From an uncultured Pelagibacteraceae bacterium (lineage in GTDB: Bacteria; Pseudomonadota; Alphaproteobacteria; Pelagibacterales; Pelagibacteraceae), in the NCBI GenBank assembly GCA_902623415.1, contig CACNTU010000001.1, positions 1 to 64,000 of the forward strand: 64,000 nucleotides of DNA. The letters run 5' to 3'. Positions 53,570 through 63,703 of the stretch are shown here, piece by piece. A program made the translations under genes and the position numbers. Each line of letters opens with the position of its first letter. Position 1 is the first letter of the stretch. The notes below the pieces were generated by a model. It had not been told where the DNA came from. It saw nothing but the letters and a program-made list of their open reading frames with translations, and searched no databases.

Positions 53570-54778
53570 ATGATATTTAACAAAAATTTAGGTAATATTA
53601 TTATAAGCTCAACTCCAGGGCTAATATCAATTTTTTTATCTTTTTTTACTATACCGATTTATCTCAAATATTTGGGTCTTGAGAAATACGGAAATTTCTT
53701 AATTTTACATATTCTATTGTCGGTAGTCATGATCACTAATTTTAATCTTGGAAAAATTGCGTCAATTAAGATGCAAAAAGTTATAAATAAAACTAAAAAT
53801 TCAATTATATCAACCACTATAGTTACGAGTGTTATTTCAAGTGCATTAGTATGTTTGTTTTTTTATTTAATTTATGTATTTTTAATAAATTTTAACAACA
53901 ATTTGACTTTCAATAATTATAAAATTTTATTTTTTGCACTTTTTCTTTCTAACTTATATGTGACTTTAGAAAATATATCTAAAGGTCTAAAATATTATTT
54001 CTTAAGTAGTTTTGGTAATTTAATTTTTTACAGTTTTTCTTTATCTTTACCTGCTTTATTTATTTTATTTGATTTTAAAAGTTATGAAAATGTAAATTCT
54101 TTATTTAATATTTCATTATATATTAAAATTTTTGGAATTTTATTAATATTGTTTACTTTAATTTATAAAAAACTTCTTAATTTTAATTTTTCATCACTAA
54201 TTCTTAAAGATTTTCTTGCTTATGCAAAATGGCAAACCTTATCCTCAACATATGTTCAAATTTTTGATTTTTTTGATAAATATTTGATCAAAATATTTTT
54301 AGGAGCAGCTAGTTTAAGTTTATATTCTGTACCTCAACAAATTGCTAGTAAATTATCAGTTATATCTGACGGATTAATATCAGTCTTTATTCCAAAAATT
54401 GCTTCAAGTAAAAATAAAAAAAAAACTTTTGAAATTCTAAATTCAAACTTTTATGGATTTTTTTACACAGTAGGATTTTTTTTAATATTAGTAAATCCTT
54501 TTATTGATGAGCTTTTAATTTGGTGGTTAAAAGTGAATGCTTCTTTAGATATGATTTACTTATTTAAAATATTTTTAATGACCTCTTTTTATATTTGCAT
54601 TACTCATATAATTTCGACTTTTTTAGATACACAAAATCTTTCCAAAAAAAATTCTGAAATAGAAACTTTTATTTTAATTTTTTTTATAATTGGATTGATC
54701 ATATCTGTTTACTATAAAAATATAAATTTCTTTGCATACACTATATTATTCAGATCATTAATTACTTTTTACCAATAG
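53570..54778 (+). CDS. Polysaccharide flippase-like (Wzx/MATE-type) membrane protein
   Basis: Multi-TM, N-terminal STPGLISIFLSFFTIPIYLKYLGLEKYG typical of flippases. Confidence 0.82.
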   Translation: MIFNKNLGNIIISSTPGLISIFLSFFTIPIYLKYLGLEKYGNFLILHILLSVVMITNFNLGKIASIKMQKVINKTKNSIISTTIVTSVISSALVCLFFYLIYVFLINFNNNLTFNNYKILFFALFLSNLYVTLENISKGLKYYFLSSFGNLIFYSFSLSLPALFILFDFKSYENVNSLFNISLYIKIFGILLILFTLIYKKLLNFNFSSLILKDFLAYAKWQTLSSTYVQIFDFFDKYLIKIFLGAASLSLYSVPQQIASKLSVISDGLISVFIPKIASSKNKKKTFEILNSNFYGFFYTVGFFLILVNPFIDELLIWWLKVNASLDMIYLFKIFLMTSFYICITHIISTFLDTQNLSKKNSEIETFILIFFIIGLIISVYYKNINFFAYTILFRSLITFYQ

Positions 54779-54780
54779 CT

Positions 54781-55965
54781 TTGGTTACAGGGCCATTTTT
54801 ACCCGATTTAATTGTGGTAATTTGCTCATTATTATTTTTATTTGATAGTTTTAGGCTAAAATTGTTAAAATATTACAACAATAATTTTTTTAAGATTTTT
54901 ATTTCTTTTTTTATAATACTAAATTTAAGTACGATATTTTCAGAAAACTTTGCACTTTTTAAATATTCAATTGGATATATTCGATATGGTCTATTTTCAA
55001 TTTTTTTATTTTATGTATTAAAAAACATAGAGCATTCAAAATTATATTTAAGTTATTCAATAATATTTACTTTTGTATTACTTTTATTTGATGGATATTT
55101 TCAATTTATTTTCAATAAAAATATTTTTTTATTTGAATTACAAAAATATCATGAGTATTCATTTTATGTTACAAGTTTTTTTAATGATGAAAAAAAACTA
55201 GGGAGTTTTTTTGCAAAAATGTTTCCTTTATTTCTTTTTTCAATAATCCTGTTTCGAGATAATTTGAAGAAAAAAAATTTAGAAAAAATTGTTTCATTTG
55301 TTATTCTCTTGATTTTTTTATTAGTAATTTTAACCACCGAAAGAGTTTCAATATTTATGTTCACAGTACTAATTTTATTAGTATTTCTAAAATCAAATCT
55401 TTTATTCAAGCCAAAAATTTTATTTTTTAGTATTGCTGTTTTGTTGACGGCAGTTTTATTTTATTACCAGCCTGAGATTTTAAATAAAATTAAAAGTGTT
55501 TTATATTCAACAGGTTTAGCTCATCCTGGTTATTCGACTGAAGGAAAAATTTTAGGAGAATATGATGAGGGTAAATTTATTTTTTCAAAATATCACCATC
55601 TTCAAATTATTACTAGTATAAACCTATTTTTAGAAAACTCACTCTTTGGAATTGGACCAAAAAATTTTAAAAATGTAGTTCTTACAGGTTGGCATCCACA
55701 TAACTATTCTTTTCAAATTTTGGCAGAAATAGGAATATTTGGTTTTATTATATTTGTTTCTACTTTCTTTTTATTAATTTTTAAATTCTTAAAAAGATTT
55801 TTTAACTTCAAAAATAACGACATAAACAATGAATTGAATGTTTATATAATTGCTGGATTTTTGTTAAATTTATTTCCAATACCAAGTGGTGATTTTTTTA
55901 ACAATTGGGTAAATATTTTAATTTATTTTCCAGTAGGTTATTATTTGTATTTAAATGAAAAATAA
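54781..55965 (+). CDS. O-antigen ligase/polymerase-like membrane protein (start codon uncertain)
   Basis: Multi-TM; FGIGPKNFKNVVLTGWHPHNYSFQILAEIGIFGF Wzy/WaaL loop. Confidence 0.82.
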   Translation: MVTGPFLPDLIVVICSLLFLFDSFRLKLLKYYNNNFFKIFISFFIILNLSTIFSENFALFKYSIGYIRYGLFSIFLFYVLKNIEHSKLYLSYSIIFTFVLLLFDGYFQFIFNKNIFLFELQKYHEYSFYVTSFFNDEKKLGSFFAKMFPLFLFSIILFRDNLKKKNLEKIVSFVILLIFLLVILTTERVSIFMFTVLILLVFLKSNLLFKPKILFFSIAVLLTAVLFYYQPEILNKIKSVLYSTGLAHPGYSTEGKILGEYDEGKFIFSKYHHLQIITSINLFLENSLFGIGPKNFKNVVLTGWHPHNYSFQILAEIGIFGFIIFVSTFFLLIFKFLKRFFNFKNNDINNELNVYIIAGFLLNLFPIPSGDFFNNWVNILIYFPVGYYLYLNEK

Positions 55966-57040
55966 CTTTATTATAATAAATTTTTTTAGAGTTACAGATC
56001 CTTATTCTGGTGGATCTGAAGTTTCTTATAACTTTTTCAAAAACATACCTAGTAAAAATAAAATATTATTTCAATATTCAGATAACAAAAAAAACTATAA
56101 AAATGTTAAATCAATTTTTATCAAAAATTCAAAATTGCATAAAGTTTTAAACTTAACAAAATTGGCAAATGAAATTAAGAAATATTGTAAAAATAAAAAA
56201 AAAATAGTTATTATAATTGAGGGTGCTAGTTGGGCTGGATATGTATATTTACTCTATCAGTTATTAAAGAACGATTTAGTGAATGCTAAATTTATATATC
56301 ACTCCCAAAATATTGAATATCTAATTCGTAAATATAAACAAAACTTTTTAATAACTTATTTAACAAAATATTTTGAAAACTATATTGCTAATAAATTTGA
56401 TATTTTTACGTGTACCTCAAAAGAAGAAAAAAAAATTATTGATAGAATTTACGGAATAAAATCTGACGTTCTTTCAAATGGAATAGAATTGCCCAAAAAT
56501 ATTAATAGACTAAAACCAATCAAGAAAAAGTATGATTATATCTTCTTTGGAGGAAATATTGACTTTTATCCAAACTACGATGCTCTCAAAACTTTAGTTA
56601 AAGAAATAATGCCGAATGTAAATAACCAAAATCCATCTATAAAGTTAATTGTAAGTGGAAATAAGTCCTTGCCATTTAATGAAAATTTTCTTGTTAATGT
56701 TGGATTTCTTTCAAAAAATAAATTTTTAAAATATCTTAAAGGTGCATCTTTATTTGTAAATCCAATGCAAATTACATTTGGAGTGCAAACCAAAACACTT
56801 CATGCTCTTGCACTTGGAAAAACAATAATTGCAACTAATGATGGTGTGGCTGGTATAAAAAAAAATTTAAGATTTAATAATATTTTTATTTGCAATAACA
56901 GTCAACAATTTGCCCAAAAAATATTAGTAAAATTAAAATCAAAAAAAACAAATAAACCGGTGAGTAAATATTATTCAAAATTATATAAAATGAAAAATAT
57001 AGTAGATAAATTTTTTATAAAACACAATTTATTAAATTAA
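55955..57040 (+). CDS. Glycosyltransferase family 4-like
   Basis: YDYIFFGGNIDFYPNYDALKTL...LFVNPMQITFGVQTKTLHALALGKTIIAT. Confidence 0.82.
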   Translation: MKNNFIIINFFRVTDPYSGGSEVSYNFFKNIPSKNKILFQYSDNKKNYKNVKSIFIKNSKLHKVLNLTKLANEIKKYCKNKKKIVIIIEGASWAGYVYLLYQLLKNDLVNAKFIYHSQNIEYLIRKYKQNFLITYLTKYFENYIANKFDIFTCTSKEEKKIIDRIYGIKSDVLSNGIELPKNINRLKPIKKKYDYIFFGGNIDFYPNYDALKTLVKEIMPNVNNQNPSIKLIVSGNKSLPFNENFLVNVGFLSKNKFLKYLKGASLFVNPMQITFGVQTKTLHALALGKTIIATNDGVAGIKKNLRFNNIFICNNSQQFAQKILVKLKSKKTNKPVSKYYSKLYKMKNIVDKFFIKHNLLN

Positions 57041-58480
57041 TTCTCTAAAATTAACTTTATTAAAATATCTAAATACTTTCTTAAATAAAAAAACTGAACT
57101 TGTTCTAATTAATCTTTTTAATCTAAAAAAAGTATCTGTTCTCAAGCGCCACAACCATTCTAAGTTTAAATTTTCGATTTTTTCCGGAACTATCTCCTCC
57201 TCACCTGCTGCCATAGCGACACCACCACCTAGACAAAAAATAAATATTTTTTTATTTTTATTAAATCTTAAAATATTTTTTGCAATTATTTCTTGTTTTG
57301 GGGTTGATATATTTAAAAAAATAACTGAATTATCATTTACACTCAGCCTAAATTTTGAAGTTTCAAAAAAATTTTTGAAGAATGGTAACTTAATATAACC
57401 TACTTTTTTGTTAAATTTTTTTCGTATGTAATCAATTTGATTTTTACTTTCTTTACCGCACAAATAAATATTTGTTATATTTTCTGGTAAATTTACTTTT
57501 TCAATAACTTTTCTTCCTGCTGTTTTATTATAATTTTTAATAATAAATTTAGAACATACTCCATCAATCCAAAAGATTACGTTTTTTGAATTTAGATATA
57601 GTATATTTAAATATGACAAAGAGGCCATATTTAGAGCTACAAAAATAAATGATTTATCAAATTTTAAATTATTAAAGTCTAATATATATTTAAATCTTAT
57701 AGGATAAATATTTTTAATTCTAATTTTATATTCTTTAAATAAATAATATGTTGATAATCTAAAAGTGCTCATTAATGATTTAATTAAATTAAATTTTTCA
57801 TAATCATAATAGACTTTATATGCATTGATAAATTTCATTATAATATTTGAGGATAAAGATAAATTTCTTTTTCTATATAAAGTAACAGTTTTATAATCAC
57901 CATATAGAGTGGTAATTCTTTTTACTATTTTGAGCCAACATACATAATCTTCTTTAGTACTTATATCTGGAAAAGGATTTTCTTTCGAAATTTTTGCTGA
58001 AAGCATCACTGTGGACAAACCAATGTCACAAGATTTTATTAATTGACGGTAATTTAAAGATTTAGATAAAAACTTTCCTAAAATTCTTTCTTTCTGATCT
58101 ATTAAATAATAAGAGTTATGTATAAAATCTAATTTTTTTTCTTTAATTATTCTGACTTGATGTTCAACCTTATGAGGTAACCAGAAATCATCTGCATCTA
58201 GAAAACTTATATATTTACCAGTTGCTTTTTGAATACCCAAATTCCTAGCTGAACTAACTCCTCCGTTTTTTTTATGAAATAAATTTATCTTATTTGGATA
58301 TTTTTGCTTTAATGCAATTAATTTTTCATAAAAATTTTTATCACTTCCATCGTTTACAATAATTATCTCTATATTTTGGTATGTTTGATTTAAAACTGAA
58401 TAAATACAATCATCAAAATAATCTTCTTCATTATAAAAAGGAATTACAACTGAAACTAAATCCTGTTCTTCGGGTTTCAT
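57032..58480 (-). CDS. Fusion glycosyltransferase: N-terminal GT2 plus C-terminal WecG/TagA/CpsF (GT26)-like domain
   Basis: N-term VSVVIPFYNEEDYFDDCIYSVLNQTYQNIEIIIVNDGS; C-term STPKQE, CLGGGVAMAAGEEEIVPEKIENLNLEWLWRLRTDTFFRLKRL. Confidence 0.8.
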   Translation of the reverse strand: MKPEEQDLVSVVIPFYNEEDYFDDCIYSVLNQTYQNIEIIIVNDGSDKNFYEKLIALKQKYPNKINLFHKKNGGVSSARNLGIQKATGKYISFLDADDFWLPHKVEHQVRIIKEKKLDFIHNSYYLIDQKERILGKFLSKSLNYRQLIKSCDIGLSTVMLSAKISKENPFPDISTKEDYVCWLKIVKRITTLYGDYKTVTLYRKRNLSLSSNIIMKFINAYKVYYDYEKFNLIKSLMSTFRLSTYYLFKEYKIRIKNIYPIRFKYILDFNNLKFDKSFIFVALNMASLSYLNILYLNSKNVIFWIDGVCSKFIIKNYNKTAGRKVIEKVNLPENITNIYLCGKESKNQIDYIRKKFNKKVGYIKLPFFKNFFETSKFRLSVNDNSVIFLNISTPKQEIIAKNILRFNKNKKIFIFCLGGGVAMAAGEEEIVPEKIENLNLEWLWRLRTDTFFRLKRLIRTSSVFLFKKVFRYFNKVNFRELI

Positions 58481-59451
58481 TTCCTAAATTTCAAATACTC
58501 ACTGTTAACAAATTTAAAAAGTTTCTCCATACCTTTTTCTGTTGAGGTTTCTGGCGACCAATTTAATATTTTTTTAACTAGCGTATTATCACTAGACCTT
58601 GAGTCTACCCCTTTAGGTTTGGAAATATCAAAAACTCTTTTAACTTTATGTTTTGTAATTTTTTCTAAAATTGAAACTAATTTATTTATGGTCACATGTT
58701 TATCATTTCCAATATTTATTGGTTGTCTATATTTACTTTTAAAAAGTAAATCTGTACCTTTAATACAGTCATCAATATATAAAAAGCTTCTTATTTGTTT
58801 CCCATTACCCCATATTTCAATTTTATTTTTTTTTTTATGAATAGATTCCGCAAATTTTCTTGATAACGCTGCGGGTGCTTTCTCTCTCCCATCTCTCCAA
58901 CTACCATATTCACCATATACATTGTGATATCTAGCAATTCTAACCTCCAATCCAAAATCTTCATAAAAATGTCTACACATCCTTTCGTTAAATAATTTTT
59001 CCCATCCATATCCATCCTCAGGGTCCGCAGGATATGCATCACTCTCTTTTAGTTTTGGAAGTTTATAATTTTTTTGTCTAAACGAGGGATAAATACATGC
59101 TGAAGACGAATAAAAAAATTTTTTAATATTATATTTCTTTGATGATTTAAGAAGATTTATGTTAATGACGGAAGATAACATACAAAGAGCTTTGTTATTT
59201 TCTATAAATCCCATACCACCCATATCGCAAGCTAAATTAAAAACATAATCAACTTTTTTTGTAATTCTATCTGAAACCAAAGGGTCTCTACAATCCGCAA
59301 CTATATTTTTAATTTTAGGGTTAAATTGGAACCAGGAATTTTTTTTTTTAATATCTACGCAAATAACATTATATCCTTTATTATGGTAAAAGTTTGCTAG
59401 ATGACCTCCAATAAACCCTCCTCCTCCTGTAATTAAAATTTTCTTTTTCAT
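58477..59451 (-). CDS. GDP-mannose 3,5-epimerase-like NAD-dependent epimerase
   Basis: NLACDMGGMGFIENN, FFYSSSACIYPSF, KESDAYPADPEDGYGWEKL, GREKAPAALSRKFAES resemble plant GME motifs. Confidence 0.8.
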   Translation of the reverse strand: MKKKILITGGGGFIGGHLANFYHNKGYNVICVDIKKKNSWFQFNPKIKNIVADCRDPLVSDRITKKVDYVFNLACDMGGMGFIENNKALCMLSSVININLLKSSKKYNIKKFFYSSSACIYPSFRQKNYKLPKLKESDAYPADPEDGYGWEKLFNERMCRHFYEDFGLEVRIARYHNVYGEYGSWRDGREKAPAALSRKFAESIHKKKNKIEIWGNGKQIRSFLYIDDCIKGTDLLFKSKYRQPINIGNDKHVTINKLVSILEKITKHKVKRVFDISKPKGVDSRSSDNTLVKKILNWSPETSTEKGMEKLFKFVNSEYLKFRK

Positions 59452-59475
59452 TATAGTTTTTAAATTATATATTAT

Positions 59476-60987
59476 TTGATTATGATTAATTTATTAAGTT
59501 ATTTTAAAAAATACCTAATTCATACAAAATTCTTTGTAATTTTATTTTTATTTTGGGTCTCACTAAATACAGGTTCAAAATATTTAGATTTAGAGTTTCT
59601 AAAATACAACTTTTCCGAAAACAAATTAAATTTTATTAGATCATTTCTACCCTATTTAGTTTTAATCTACTTAATAATTGATTTAGTAGTTCTTAGAAAA
59701 AAAATTTCACTAAATTTTGATAGTGTTTTTAAGCTATTTCTAGCTTATGGATTATTTCAGATTCTGGGACTAATTTATTATAAACAAAACCTTTATGAAC
59801 ATTATTGGGTAATATGTCTTAGTTCATTAATTTTTTATTATCATTTGATAGTACAAGAGAAATCTGAAGAGTTGATAAGGTGTGTATTTTTATTAAATGT
59901 ATTTCTTGCTTTTGTTGTTTTTACTATTTTTATTTTTATTACTTTTAAAGAAAATATATTTTCCTCAAATTTACTCTATCACAGTAACGCTTTTGTGATG
60001 TTGTATCAAAATGAATCCCTGCCAAGATCTAGTGGATTATCTAGAATGGGCTTAATTATTTTTTTACTTTTTAATGCTCTATATTTATCAAAAAATTATC
60101 CTACAAAATTAAATTTATTATTTATTATTGTTAATGTTTTAATAATTTCTATTATTTTGTTACTTCAATCTAGGGGTGCCATCTTAGCCTTTATCATAAT
60201 TTTCATATTAATTAATATTTTATATAAATTTGAGAGTATAAAATTTAGATTAAAGTATTTAATTTTTTTTTTATTTATACCTTGTCTAGTCTTCATTATT
60301 TATCCAAATAGTAAAATTCTTTTGATAGATAAATTCGGAAATGATGAAAAAATTACATTATCACCTAAAAAAGATATTAGAATAAAAAATCTAGAAGTTG
60401 GATTAAGAGAAGATTTAATTTCAAATTTGGAGATTGATAGTACCTTAAAAAACAAAATTTATACTTACTCAAATAATAGACTAAATGCCTGGGAATACTT
60501 GCTTCATATGTTTTTCAAAAATCAAATTAGCGAAAATATGAAGAAGAAGTTAAATTCATCAAATTATGACCCAATGAATTTTTTGAAAAAAAATTCAAGA
60601 AATCTTATTACAGGACATGGACCACAAGCTGATAGACATTTTCTTCATAATAAAATTTCGAATGTTTCAGAAACCGTCCAAGGACCTTTTGGTGCACATG
60701 CATCTAATGGATATATTTATAGCTTAATATGCTCGGGAGTTTTAGGATTTATATCTTTTAGTATGATTAATATAATAATTTTATTTAAAATATTTAAAAT
60801 TCTTTTTCATAAAAAACTTTTAATTTTAAATGATGACCCTATGTTATCCTCATCTATATTAATAATAGTTTTCTTATTATTCAGAACACTAATAGAAAAT
60901 TCATTTAGTGTATTTGGCGTTGATCTTTTGATTTTAATATCAGCTTATTTGATTGTTAATCACAAATATAAGGAGATGAATATTTGA
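59476..60987 (+). CDS. O-antigen ligase/polymerase-like membrane protein
   Basis: Multi-TM with LLQSRGAILAFIIIF and large periplasmic loop GHGPQADRHFLHN. Confidence 0.78.
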   Translation: MIMINLLSYFKKYLIHTKFFVILFLFWVSLNTGSKYLDLEFLKYNFSENKLNFIRSFLPYLVLIYLIIDLVVLRKKISLNFDSVFKLFLAYGLFQILGLIYYKQNLYEHYWVICLSSLIFYYHLIVQEKSEELIRCVFLLNVFLAFVVFTIFIFITFKENIFSSNLLYHSNAFVMLYQNESLPRSSGLSRMGLIIFLLFNALYLSKNYPTKLNLLFIIVNVLIISIILLLQSRGAILAFIIIFILINILYKFESIKFRLKYLIFFLFIPCLVFIIYPNSKILLIDKFGNDEKITLSPKKDIRIKNLEVGLREDLISNLEIDSTLKNKIYTYSNNRLNAWEYLLHMFFKNQISENMKKKLNSSNYDPMNFLKKNSRNLITGHGPQADRHFLHNKISNVSETVQGPFGAHASNGYIYSLICSGVLGFISFSMINIIILFKIFKILFHKKLLILNDDPMLSSSILIIVFLLFRTLIENSFSVFGVDLLILISAYLIVNHKYKEMNI

Positions 60988-61976
60988 AAAAAAAAATTTT
61001 TATATGGTGTTCAGACATAAATAAACAAAGTGGAGAAGGTATTTTAGCTAATAAATTTATTAAGGATATTAAAAAATATAATCCTGAATTTCATTTAGTA
61101 ATAAAAAGTATATCTCCAAAAAAAATATTTTTTTTGAGAAAAGTTTTTGGTAAATTTTCTGATAGATTTATTGTGCCAATTTACGGTGTCGTAAACTTAT
61201 GGCTAATATACTTATTTAAAGAAAATAAAAAGATTTGTTTTGTTAACTATCTTCCCTTATGGAATTTTTTAATATTTATTTTTTTACCTCCTAAAACAAT
61301 TTTGGGCCCTGTGACAGGTGGTGGAAAAATTTTAAAAGGATCTTTTTTTAATTTTTTAATAAGAAAAATTATATTTAATATTTTATATGAAATTAGTATA
61401 AAATTTATAAACTTAAGACACAAAAAAATACTATTTTCAACTGATCTTTTAAAAGATAAATTTAAATCTTTTAATAAAGTTTACAGCAACTATGTATTAA
61501 AAGATTTTAAATATAGTGATCATAAAAAAAAAAGAATATATGATTTAGTGGTATATTTAAGAGACCATCAAAATAAAAGAACAGACTTAATAACAAAACT
61601 AATACAAAACTTGAGTGATAAATATAAAATTGTAACTGTTGGCAAATCAGTAAATGACAAAAAAATTAAAAATATAAAAAAAATTAATAGAAAGAAATTT
61701 TATATTTTACTTCAAAAAACTAAATATTCTTTTTTATCACCTGAGAATAAATATTCATTTTTTGCTCTTGATTGTTTGAGTAATGGTGTGCATGTTTTTT
61801 ACAATAAAGAGGATATTCCTCTAAAAGAAATCAAGGTTAATATGACACCCCTGAATTATAATAATTTCAAGCATTTTTTAAAAATAGTTAAAAAAAAATT
61901 AAATAAATCCTGGTCTAAACCAAAAAAAATTAAAATTAATAAAAAAGAAAACTTTTTATCTTACTTTAAAATTTAA
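60984..61976 (+). CDS. Putative glycosyltransferase (GT4-like N-terminal features)
   Basis: ILGPVTGGGKILKG resembles the GPxGGG motif; overlaps the upstream Wzy-like gene by 4 nt. Confidence 0.55.
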   Translation: MKKKIFIWCSDINKQSGEGILANKFIKDIKKYNPEFHLVIKSISPKKIFFLRKVFGKFSDRFIVPIYGVVNLWLIYLFKENKKICFVNYLPLWNFLIFIFLPPKTILGPVTGGGKILKGSFFNFLIRKIIFNILYEISIKFINLRHKKILFSTDLLKDKFKSFNKVYSNYVLKDFKYSDHKKKRIYDLVVYLRDHQNKRTDLITKLIQNLSDKYKIVTVGKSVNDKKIKNIKKINRKKFYILLQKTKYSFLSPENKYSFFALDCLSNGVHVFYNKEDIPLKEIKVNMTPLNYNNFKHFLKIVKKKLNKSWSKPKKIKINKKENFLSYFKI

Positions 61977-63274
61977 TTTTAAAATATTAATTGCAAGCAT
62001 AATATAAATAACAAACAGCCCAGAAACTTGAAATAAAATTCGGTCTAATGAATTATCTATCCACCACTGAATACCATAAATATGACTTGATAGACTAAAG
62101 AAAATTCCTAAAATTAAAAAAAGATATAGCAACATATTAATTTTTAAAAAGTTTATAAACTGATTATCTTTGTGATTAATTTTTTTATTTCTTGAAATAA
62201 AAAGCATCGAGAGAAAAATAAATATCAATATTTTATATTTAAAAACTGCAATAATAAAACCTGTAAAAATTGAAATAATATAATTGATTAAATCATTAAT
62301 GGTAATCGCAAGGTTTATATTCCCACCATGTGTAAGATTAATATCTAAATAATATAAAAATAATAATTTTTTAATAAGTAATAAAAAGATTGATAAAAAT
62401 ATAAATAAAACAATTTCTATTTTTTTAGGAAATTTGTTTATCATTAAAAATTTAGAAATAATAAATACAATTAAAAATAAGTAACCCTCATTTTTAATCC
62501 AAGGTAATAAATTTAGTGAAATAAAACAAATAATTAAACTTAGTCTATTTTGATATAAAATATAATTATAGGTATTTTTTGATGCAAACATCAAAAGTGA
62601 AAAAATCAAAATTTCCTGATATCCTTTAAATAAAAAATTATCAAAACTGACTAGCAAAACTATTGTGATTATCAAAGTCTTAATATTTTTTTTTACATTT
62701 AGAAGATCACAAATTGAAAATATAGATAGCAAAAAACGAATACATAAATAAACCTTCCACTATACTCATAATTTAATAATGAATTTTTCCAAAAAAATCC
62801 CCATAAGTATGATCCTAAATGAGGATAGTAATCCACACCAAGTATTTTATCTAAATCAAAAAAATTATAATTATAGAAAAAGCTTTGCGATTTATAAAAC
62901 CAATTTTTTTGGCTATCCCAGCTTAATGTTGGGTCTTTGGCTATGAAAATAAAAATAATTAAATTTATTAATATAAAATATAAAAAATTTATTTCATTAA
63001 ACCTTGAAAAAAAAGTTTTATCCCTAAAAAATAAAACTAAATTAAAACTTAGAGACAAGAATACTAAAAATATAAAATAATAAGATAAATTAATTTTAGT
63101 AAAAGATAGAAGCAATAATAATACAAAATTTATTAATAAATTAATCAATAAAAAATCGTATTTATAAAATTTATACTTCAGTAAATATTGATCTGAAAAA
63201 TTAACTGTCAAAGGGAATATTGATAAGATCAAAAAAGTTAAAAGACTTAATACAATTCCTGCTAATTCAATCAT
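61956..63274 (-). pseudogene. Multi-TM glycosyltransferase-like (GT39/ArnT-like) membrane protein split across two overlapping frames (62699-63274 and 61956-62732)
   Basis: The two ORFs read as N- and C-terminal halves of one protein; frame change at the A6/T6 run 62731-62736. Confidence 0.55.
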
Positions 63275-63662
63275 TTTTTTTTAAATAAAGGCAATTTTTG
63301 TATTTATCTAAAATAGTAAAATCACTTAAATTAATTTTACTATTTTGATCATTATAATTTAAAAGAATTAAATAATTATCATAGTATTCAGTTTTAGGTT
63401 TATGAATAAAAATATCAGATGATGGATGAGTCTCATCATTTACTATTTTAATATTTTTTTTGGGTTTAAATTTTTTCTCTATGTATTTTATATATCCATA
63501 AGAACTTCTTTCACAAAAACCATAATTTTTTGTTAGCCTAGTTTCATGATCATATTTTAAAATTATGTAAGTGCTCTCAAAAGCTTTGAAATGAACAATC
63601 AAAAAAAATAATAACAAAAAATAAATATAAAATTCATTTGAAGAAATTTTCATTAATAACAA
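63267..63662 (-). CDS. Hypothetical protein, one N-terminal TM segment
   Basis: ORF only; overlaps neighbour. Confidence 0.6.
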   Translation of the reverse strand: MLLMKISSNEFYIYFLLLFFLIVHFKAFESTYIILKYDHETRLTKNYGFCERSSYGYIKYIEKKFKPKKNIKIVNDETHPSSDIFIHKPKTEYYDNYLILLNYNDQNSKINLSDFTILDKYKNCLYLKKND

Positions 63663-63668
63663 TTCAAC

Positions 63669-63697
63669 TTGTATTAGAGTTAATAACTTAATATATT
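63669..63697 (+). promoter_or_regulatory. Predicted sigma70-type promoter of ssrA (TTGTAT - 17 bp - TATATT)
   Basis: -35 at 63669-63674, 17-nt spacer, -10 at 63692-63697; predicted start near 63704. Confidence 0.6.
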
Positions 63698-63703
63698 ATT
63701 ATT

